Positions 58,862 to 64,000 of a stretch of 64,000 nucleotides of DNA are shown here, in pieces. The stretch covers positions 57,777 through 121,776 of the forward strand of contig JNWL01000012.1 in assembly GCA_000716465.1 (NCBI GenBank), given 5' to 3'. Positions within the stretch are counted from its first letter, which is position 1. Each line of letters starts with the position of its first letter. Below the pieces are notes generated by a model. It did no database searches. It was not told where the DNA came from and saw nothing but the letters and a program-made list of their open reading frames with translations. The position numbers were made by a program, and so were the translations under genes. This DNA is from Streptomyces bikiniensis (GTDB lineage Bacteria; Actinomycetota; Actinomycetes; Streptomycetales; Streptomycetaceae).

Positions 58862-59881
58862 CTAGCGGCGCGGCTGCGCGTCGAGGACCTGCTGGAGGGC
58901 CTCGAACTCCTCCACGCACTTGCCGGAGCCGAGCGCCACCGAGTCCAGCGGGTCCTCGGCGATGTGGATCGGCATGCCGGTCTCGTGGCGGAGCCGCTCG
59001 TCGAGACCGCGCAGCAGGGCGCCGCCACCGGTGAGAACGATGCCTCGGTCCATGACGTCACCGGAGAGCTCCGGCGGGCACTTGTCGAGGGTGGTCTTCA
59101 CGGCGTCGACGATCGCGTTGACCGGCTCCTCGATGGCCTTGCGGACCTCGGCGGCGGAGATGACCACGGTCTTGGGCAGGCCGGAGACGAGGTCGCGGCC
59201 GCGGATCTCGGTGTGCTCGTCCTTCTCCAGGTCGTAGGCGGAGCCGATGGTGATCTTGATCTGCTCGGCCGTGCGCTCGCCGAGGAGGAGCGAGTACTCC
59301 TTCTTGACGTGCTGGATGATCGCGTTGTCCAGCTCGTCGCCGGCGACCCGGATGGACTGTGCCGTGACGATTCCGCCGAGGGAGATGACGGCGACCTCGG
59401 TGGTGCCGCCGCCGATGTCCACGACCATGTTGCCGGTGGCCTCGTGGACGGGGAGGCCCGAGCCGATGGCCGCCGCCATGGGCTCCTCGATGATGTGCAC
59501 CTGGCGGGCGCCGGCCTGGGTGGAGGCCTCGATGACGGCGCGGCGCTCCACTCCGGTGATGCCGGAGGGCACGCAGACGACGACCCGGGGGCGGGCCAGG
59601 TAGCGGCGCTTGTGGATCTTGAGGATGAAGTAGCGGAGCATCCGCTCGGTGATCTCGAAGTCGGCGATCACGCCGTCCTTGAGCGGGCGCACGGCGACGA
59701 TGTTGCCGGGGGTCCGGCCGATCATCTTCTTCGCCTCGGCACCGACCGCGAGGATGCCGCCGGTGTTGGTGTTGATCGCGACGACGGACGGCTCGTTCAG
59801 AACGATGCCTCGACCCCTGACGTACACCAGCGTGTTGGCGGTCCCGAGGTCGACAGCCATGTCACGGCCGATGAACGACAT
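58862..59881 (-). CDS. mreB: Actin-like protein MreB
   Basis: 339 residues from the ATG at 59881, with AAGGGG 7 nt upstream; an open frame to 59935 adds 18 unlikely residues. Actin-fold motifs: '[28 protein letters not shown]' (phosphate 1), '[20 protein letters not shown]' (phosphate 2) and '[18 protein letters not shown]' (adenosine). In Streptomyces, MreB acts mainly in spore-wall formation rather than vegetative growth, which is apical. A TACGAT box at 59934-59939 may be its -10. First gene of the mre cluster. Confidence 0.97.
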   Translation of the reverse strand: MSFIGRDMAVDLGTANTLVYVRGRGIVLNEPSVVAINTNTGGILAVGAEAKKMIGRTPGNIVAVRPLKDGVIADFEITERMLRYFILKIHKRRYLARPRVVVCVPSGITGVERRAVIEASTQAGARQVHIIEEPMAAAIGSGLPVHEATGNMVVDIGGGTTEVAVISLGGIVTAQSIRVAGDELDNAIIQHVKKEYSLLLGERTAEQIKITIGSAYDLEKDEHTEIRGRDLVSGLPKTVVISAAEVRKAIEEPVNAIVDAVKTTLDKCPPELSGDVMDRGIVLTGGGALLRGLDERLRHETGMPIHIAEDPLDSVALGSGKCVEEFEALQQVLDAQPRR

Positions 59882-59933
59882 TGAGTTCCCCTTGATTTCC
59901 CATGGCTGAGAGTGGTGCGGCGTGGAGTTTTCC

Positions 59934-59939
59934 ATCGTA
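59934..59939 (-). promoter_or_regulatory. Candidate -10 box upstream of mreB
   Basis: TACGAT fits TAnnnT, about 55 nt upstream of the ATG. No matching -35 is visible. Confidence 0.35.
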
Positions 59940-60034
59940 GTGCTGCCCGCCCGGATGCCGCGCGGTGGTCCACCTCTGTACAGGTGACGGCAGGATGCGG
60001 CGATCCGTTCCCGGGATTGTCGTTCATATGCCTG

Positions 60035-60062
60035 GGGGCGACCGAATTCCTTCGGTCGCCCC
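60035..60062 (-). terminator. Terminator after ndk
   Basis: A perfect 12-bp stem (60035-60046 with 60051-60062) around a TTCC loop, about 95 bp past the ndk stop. It insulates ndk from mreB. Confidence 0.85.
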
Positions 60063-60120
60063 AGTGGGATGGTGCGTTCGGCCGACGCCGGGTCAGGCGG
60101 GACCCGGCGCAGACGGAGTA

Positions 60121-60152
60121 CGGACCGGACCGCGTACGGACCGGACCGCGTA
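60121..60152. repeat. 16-bp tandem repeat next to the ndk stop
   Basis: CGGACCGGACCGCGTA occurs twice in tandem (60121-60136, 60137-60152), followed by CGGA. It lies just past the ndk stop codon. Confidence 0.85.
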
Positions 60153-60156
60153 CGGA

Positions 60157-60570
60157 TCAGGCGAGGCCCGGGAAGAAGATCTTCAGCTCGCGGAGGGCCG
60201 ACTCCTCGGAGTCCGAGGCGTGGATCAGGTTCTCGCGGACGATGGTGCCGAAGTCGCCCCGGACGGAGCCCGGCGCGGCGGCGATCGGGTCGGTCGGGCC
60301 GGCGAGCTGCCGGACGCCCTCGATGACCCGCTCGCCCTCGACGACGAGCGCGACGACGGGGCCGGAGGACATGAAGCCCATCAGCGGCTCGTAGAAGGGC
60401 TTGCCCTTGTGCTCGCCGTAGTGCTGCTCCAGCGTCTCCTGGTCCAGCTCGCGCAGCTCCAGGGCCGCGAGCGTCCAGCCCGCCTTGCGCTCGATGCGGC
60501 CGATGATCTCGCCGACCAGGCCGCGGCGGACGGCGTCGGGCTTGAGCAGGACGAGCGTGCGCTGGCTCAC
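60157..60570 (-). CDS. ndk: Nucleoside-diphosphate kinase
   Basis: 137 residues. '[24 protein letters not shown]' at the N-terminus and the catalytic His in '[14 protein letters not shown]' (His near residue 117) are diagnostic. '[26 protein letters not shown]' lies between. It equilibrates nucleoside triphosphates. Neighbours folC and the DUF4233 gene upstream and mreB downstream follow the usual actinobacterial order. Confidence 0.98.
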   Translation of the reverse strand: MSQRTLVLLKPDAVRRGLVGEIIGRIERKAGWTLAALELRELDQETLEQHYGEHKGKPFYEPLMGFMSSGPVVALVVEGERVIEGVRQLAGPTDPIAAAPGSVRGDFGTIVRENLIHASDSEESALRELKIFFPGLA

Positions 60571-60636
60571 GGGGGAACTCCTTCGGGAAAAGCGGTGTGC
60601 GGGCCTCCGAGGCTACAGGGCCCGCACGTGCCCCGA

Positions 60637-60999
60637 TTACGCAGCGTCAGGCTCTGCCGGGCCCCGGGCGGCCTGGTCGGCCCAACGGGCCTTGACCTCG
60701 TCCACCTTGCGGCCGTAGTGGACCGAGGCCCACCACAGGGCGGCGAAGGCCGCGCCGAGGAAGAACATGACCGGGACGAAGAAGCCGCTGGCGACCAGGC
60801 CGATCTGGAGGGCCCAGCCGAGCTGGACGCCTCCGGGCCGGGTGACCATCCCGCACAGCAGCACCGAGAAGACCATGGCCACGCCGCAGACCCACCAGAC
60901 GGTGGACATCGCGAGCGTGTCGTCCTTCATGGCGACGAGCCCGGCGAAGCCGATCACGAAGAACTCGCCGATGAGCGTCGAGGAACAGAGCGTGCGCAT
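60637..60999 (-). CDS. DUF4233 family membrane protein
   Basis: 120 residues with about four membrane segments ('[13 protein letters not shown]', '[22 protein letters not shown]', '[30 protein letters not shown]') and a short charged tail. It starts 5 bp after the folC stop, so the two are co-translated. DUF4233 proteins sit between folC and ndk in many actinobacteria; their role is unknown. Confidence 0.9.
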   Translation of the reverse strand: MRTLCSSTLIGEFFVIGFAGLVAMKDDTLAMSTVWWVCGVAMVFSVLLCGMVTRPGGVQLGWALQIGLVASGFFVPVMFFLGAAFAALWWASVHYGRKVDEVKARWADQAARGPAEPDAA

Positions 61000-61004
61000 G
61001 GGTT

Positions 61005-62534
61005 TCAGCCCCTCTTGAGCAGCAGCCGGGCGTCGCCGACCGTGAAGATCGAACCGGTCACGAGGACACCCGCGCCGCCGTACTCGGCCTCTTCCTCCGC
61101 GAGGGTGATCGCCGCCTCGATGGCGTCGGGGAGCCGCGGCTCCACGACGACCCGGTCCTCGCCGAAGACCTCGACCGCGAGCGCGGCGAGCGCGTCCACG
61201 TCGGTGGAGCGGGGGTTGGAGTTCGTGGTGACCACGACCTCCGCGAGGATCGGCTCGAAGGCCTCCAGGACCCCCTTGGCGTCCTTGTCGGCGCTCGTGG
61301 CGACCACGCCGACGAGCCGGGAGAAGCCGAAGGCCTCGCTGATGCCCTCGGCGGTCGCCCGCGCGCCGTGCGGATTGTGCGCGGCGTCCAGGACGACGGT
61401 CGGCGAGGAGCGGACGATCTCCAGGCGGCCGGGCGAGGCCACCCGTGCGAACGCCTGGCGGACCGTGTCCACGTCGAGGGTGCGGGCGTGCTGCGCGCCG
61501 ATGCCGAAGAAGGCCTCGACGGCGGCGAGCGCCACGGCCGCGTTGTGCGCCTGGTAGGCGCCGTGCAGCGGCAGGAAGACGTCCTCGTACTCGCCGCCGA
61601 GCCCGCGCAGGGTCAGGAGCTGGCCGCCGACCGCGACCTCGCGGGAGACGACGCCGAACTCCATGCCCTCGCGGGCCACGGTGGCGTCCGCCTCGACGGC
61701 CTTCTTCAGGAGGACCTGGGCCGCGTCGACGGGCTGCTGGGCCAGGATGACGGTCGCGCCCGGCTTGATGATCCCGGACTTCTCGGCCGCGATCTCGGCC
61801 GGGGTCTCCCCCAGCCGGTCGGTGTGGTCGAGGTCGATGGGGGTGACGACGGCGACGGAGGCGTCGATGACGTTGGTGGCGTCCCAGGTGCCGCCCATGC
61901 CGACCTCGATCACGGCCGCGTCGACCGGGGCGTCGGCGAAGGCCGCGTACGCCATGCCGGTGAGGACCTCGAAGAAGGAGAGCCGGTACTCCTCGCGGGC
62001 GTCGACGAGCTCCACGTACGGCGCGATGTCCCGGTACGTCTCGATGAACCGCTCGGCGGAGATCGGGGCGCCGTCGAGGCTGATGCGCTCGGTGATGGTC
62101 TGCACGTGCGGCGAGGTGTACCGGCCGGTGCGCAGCTCGAAGGCGCCGAGCAGGGCCTCGATCATGCGGGCCGTCGACGTCTTGCCGTTGGTGCCGGTGA
62201 TGTGGATCGTGGGGTACGCGCGCTGCGGCTCGCCGAGGACGTCCATCAGGGCGGCGATGCGGGTGACCGAGGGCTCCAGCTTGGTCTCGCCCCAGCGCGT
62301 GGACAGCTCGGTCTCGACCTCGCGCAGCGCCTCGTCGAGCTCCGGGTCCTCGGGGCGGCTCGGCACGGGGTCGCCCTGGGGCGGTCCGGCCTGGGCGCGC
62401 AGGGTGCGGCTGCCGGCCTCGATCACCGCCAGGTCGGGATCGCGGTGGGTCTCGTTGTCGACGATCTCGTCGAAGGCGTCGGGGGCGCCGGTCGGGTCGT
62501 CGGGCGTGTCGGACGGGTCGCGGGGCTCACTCAC
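61005..62534 (-). CDS. folC: Folylpolyglutamate synthase / dihydrofolate synthase
   Basis: 509 residues from the GTG at 62534. The Mur-ligase P-loop is 'IHITGTNGKTSTARMIEALL' (about 110-129); 'VIEVGMGGTWDATNVI', 'GLVVLDAAHNPHGA'-type ('VVLDAAHNPHGARATAEG') and 'VLVTGSIFTVGDARLLL' follow. The first ~65 residues are an acidic extension not present in E. coli FolC. It adds glutamates to folates (and may also make dihydrofolate). In related genomes valS lies directly upstream; here a sensor kinase lies there. Confidence 0.96.
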   Translation of the reverse strand: MSEPRDPSDTPDDPTGAPDAFDEIVDNETHRDPDLAVIEAGSRTLRAQAGPPQGDPVPSRPEDPELDEALREVETELSTRWGETKLEPSVTRIAALMDVLGEPQRAYPTIHITGTNGKTSTARMIEALLGAFELRTGRYTSPHVQTITERISLDGAPISAERFIETYRDIAPYVELVDAREEYRLSFFEVLTGMAYAAFADAPVDAAVIEVGMGGTWDATNVIDASVAVVTPIDLDHTDRLGETPAEIAAEKSGIIKPGATVILAQQPVDAAQVLLKKAVEADATVAREGMEFGVVSREVAVGGQLLTLRGLGGEYEDVFLPLHGAYQAHNAAVALAAVEAFFGIGAQHARTLDVDTVRQAFARVASPGRLEIVRSSPTVVLDAAHNPHGARATAEGISEAFGFSRLVGVVATSADKDAKGVLEAFEPILAEVVVTTNSNPRSTDVDALAALAVEVFGEDRVVVEPRLPDAIEAAITLAEEEAEYGGAGVLVTGSIFTVGDARLLLKRG

Positions 62535-62573
62535 GGGGCCAGTCTACGGAGAGCCGCGCTAGTCGTTTTACGG

Positions 62574-62627
62574 ACCTGCCCGTCGAGCTTCGGGCAGGTA
62601 GGAGGGCTCCGCCACGAAGTGGCGGAG
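62574..62627. terminator. Two hairpins between the sensor kinase and folC
   Basis: First: a 9-bp stem (62574-62582 with 62591-62599). Second: a 9-bp stem (62607-62615 with 62619-62627) closed by GAA. They lie in the 109-bp gap after the kinase stop (minus strand) and 40-90 bp upstream of the folC GTG, and could end kinase transcription or form part of the folC leader. Confidence 0.65.
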
Positions 62628-62643
62628 GAGAAGCGCTAATCGC

Positions 62644-63789
62644 TCAGCGCTCCAGCCCCGCCGGAAGCGTCGCCCGCACCACGTACTCCCCGCCCTCCGG
62701 GCCCGCCGTCAGCGTGCCGCCCATGCTGGTGACCCGTTCCTCCATGGAGAGCAGTCCGGTGCCGGCCGAGACGGGGGCCCGGTCCGGCGGCGCCTCGGGC
62801 AGCGGGTTGCGGACCTCGATCCGCAGGTCGGCCCCCTCCAGCGCGATCGCGACCGCCACGGGCAGGCCGGGCGCGTGCTTGGCGGCGTTCGTCAGGCACT
62901 CGCGGACGACCCGGTGGACGGCCGTCTGCCGGAGCGGCGACAGCGACTTCGTCTCCTCGGCGACCGCCAGTTCCACGGGGGTGCCCATCCGCCCGCTCTC
63001 CCGGACGAGGGCGGCGAGCCCGTCGAGGCCGGCGGTGGCCGGATCGGCGGATTCCCGGTCGGCGCGCCGCACGATCGTCTCGTTGAGCATCCGGTGGGCG
63101 CGCCGGGCGGTGTCCGCGAGCTCCTCGAGGTCCTGCCGTCGGTCCTCGCCCCGGGCCCGCGCCGCGAGGACCTCGGCCCGTACCGCGAGGACGGTGAGCT
63201 CGCGGCCGACCAGGTCGTGGACGTCCCGGCCGACGGAGATCCGCTCCTCCTGCACGGCCTGCCGGGCGGCGGCCTCGCGGCGCTCGGTCTCCAGGGCGCG
63301 GACGAGGTCCTGCCGGTACGCGGCGATGCCGACGCCCGCCGCGAGGACCCCGATCGGGACGACGACGCTCAGGAAGTCGCTCAGGGTGTAGCCGTGCAGG
63401 GGCCGGCCGGGCGTCTGGAAGAAGGCGTACGCGACGGCGCCGTACAGCGCGGTCGCGGCGACGGCGGCCCGCCGGCCCCGGAAGCGGCCGAGCGAGTACA
63501 GCGCGAACTGGATCATGGTGAGCTCGTGCAGCCAGCCCATCAGGACGAGTGCCACCAGGTACGGGACCCACGGCAGCCGGCGCCGGAGGAGCAGGGTGGC
63601 CGCCCCGGCCGCCAGGACCAGGGTGGCGGTGGCGCCGGTGAGGGAGTTGTCCTCGCGGGCGAGCCCGGGCACGTCCAGGAGCATGAGGCCGAAGGCGCCG
63701 AGCGCGGCGACGGCGTCGAGGGCGCGGGGCGAGCCCGCCCACCGGTCCGCGCGACGGCGCAGCGCGGGGACGACGGGGAGACGGAGCAT
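62644..63789 (-). CDS. NarL-family sensor histidine kinase
   Basis: About 381 residues from the ATG at 63789 (GGAAGG just upstream); ATGs at 63801/63798 are possible. About five or six N-terminal membrane segments ('ALDAVAALGAFGLMLLDVPG', 'ATATLVLAAGAATLLL', 'LPWVPYLVALVLMGWL', 'AAVAATALYGAVAYAFF', 'FLSVVVPIGVLAAGVGIAAY') carry almost no outer loop. The HisKA_3 box is 'RISVGRDVHDLVGRELTVLAVRAEVL', with His in DVHD; the ATPase has 'ECLTNAAKHAPG' (N box) and 'GTGLLSMEERVTSMGG' (G box). It would sense a membrane signal and pass phosphate to a LuxR-type regulator. No regulator gene is in view; it may lie beyond the IS element. Confidence 0.88.
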   Translation of the reverse strand: MLRLPVVPALRRRADRWAGSPRALDAVAALGAFGLMLLDVPGLAREDNSLTGATATLVLAAGAATLLLRRRLPWVPYLVALVLMGWLHELTMIQFALYSLGRFRGRRAAVAATALYGAVAYAFFQTPGRPLHGYTLSDFLSVVVPIGVLAAGVGIAAYRQDLVRALETERREAAARQAVQEERISVGRDVHDLVGRELTVLAVRAEVLAARARGEDRRQDLEELADTARRAHRMLNETIVRRADRESADPATAGLDGLAALVRESGRMGTPVELAVAEETKSLSPLRQTAVHRVVRECLTNAAKHAPGLPVAVAIALEGADLRIEVRNPLPEAPPDRAPVSAGTGLLSMEERVTSMGGTLTAGPEGGEYVVRATLPAGLER

Positions 63790-63849
63790 GCCTTCCATCA
63801 TCCAGGGTCGCGAACCCTGTGCCGGGCGCTCGGCACACCCGTACGGGAA

Positions 63850-63881
63850 GGGCCCGGAACCGGGCGATCGGTTCCGGGCCC
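63850..63881. terminator. Hairpin upstream of the sensor kinase
   Basis: A perfect 13-bp stem (63850-63862 with 63869-63881) with a GGCGAT loop, between the kinase start and the IS end. Probably the terminator of a gene that once lay, or still lies, to the right. Confidence 0.8.
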
Positions 63882-63904
63882 TCCGTCGATGACTGACGGA
63901 ACTA

Positions 63905-64000
63905 GGCAGTGTCTTCAAATGATCACCGCTGGTGGATCATGGTGTTGTGATACGTCGCCATGAACTGTCGGACGCCGAGTGGGAGTTCGTCCGGCCGCTG
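63905..64000 (+). mobile_element. Left end of an IS5-like insertion sequence
   Basis: A terminal-repeat-like GGCAGTGTCTTCAAATGATC begins at 63905, right after CTA, and is followed by a transposase start. The right end is outside the window, so the target duplication and family subgroup cannot be checked. An imperfect hairpin (63919-63940) precedes the transposase start. Confidence 0.75.
63947..64000 (+). CDS. IS5-family transposase, N-terminal fragment (runs off the window)
   Basis: The first 18 codons, from the GTG at 63947: V-I-R-R-H-E-L-S-D-A-E-W-E-F-V-R-P-L. The 'RHELSDAEWEFVRPLLP' opening is common to IS5/IS4-type transposases of Streptomyces with a DUF4096-like N-terminal domain. The catalytic DDE part lies outside the window, so intactness cannot be judged. 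Confidence 0.8.
   Translation, partial: MIRRHELSDAEWEFVRPL

Overview
The window is very GC-rich, with near-saturated G/C at third codon positions, frequent GTG starts, long hairpin terminators without T-tracts and typical actinobacterial gene neighbours. It reads as conserved core chromosome of a Streptomyces species. Almost all genes lie on the minus strand. The order hemW, lepA/rpsT, holA, comEC-comEA, degV, leuS, nadD-rsfS-phosphatase, proA, proB, obg-rpmA-rplU, rne, mre genes, ndk, folC is broadly the order known from other actinobacteria including mycobacteria.

Layout. 1-7.6 kb: end of a DUF3097 gene, hemW, an acyl-CoA ligase, lepA diverging from rpsT, then holA. 7.6-15.7 kb: a small acidic protein, a YceI-domain protein, an arylamine N-acetyltransferase, the DNA-uptake pair comEA-comEC, a DegV protein and a coiled-coil membrane protein. 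15.9-21.1 kb: leuS preceded by a Leu-rich leader peptide and an intrinsic terminator, and two identical tRNA-Ala(GGC) genes flanking a GT87 mannosyltransferase-like gene and a zinc-ribbon protein. 21.2-24.9 kb: nadD, an LCP/LytR_C-type envelope protein, rsfS and a histidine phosphatase that appears to start at CTG. 25-30.4 kb: small membrane proteins, an M48-type metalloprotease, two related single-pass membrane proteins, proA and a small conserved protein. 30.8-41.1 kb: proB, then a glycosyltransferase cluster (GtrA flippase, GtrB-like GT2, a GT2-TagF fusion, a GT4, GalE, another GT2) that looks like wall glycopolymer synthesis and separates proB from obg. 41.3-52 kb: obg, rpmA, rplU, a giant RNase E/G with basic repeats on both sides of its catalytic core, and a B12/radical-SAM pair (TIGR03960 and TIGR03936/DUF2344) with a repeat-built membrane protein between them. 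52-62.5 kb: a CYTH-CHAD protein, the rod/spore-wall cluster mreB-mreC-mreD-mrdA-rodA, ndk, a DUF4233 protein and folC. 62.6-64 kb: a NarL-family sensor kinase and the left end of an IS5-like element, where valS would be expected in the usual actinobacterial order.

How the genes work together. Two large themes are cell-envelope building (MreBCD/PBP2/RodA, the TagF/GT cluster, the LCP protein, GT87) and translation/ribosome function (LepA, S20, L21, L27, Obg, RsfS, LeuS, tRNA-Ala, RNase E). Signals that could easily be missed are the leuS attenuator, two probable CTG start codons, a seven-codon upstream ORF at the TagF fusion, and several probable leaderless mRNAs with a TAnnnT box 6-8 nt before the start codon. 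I did not see a CRISPR array, a prophage, a secondary-metabolite cluster or an rRNA operon.
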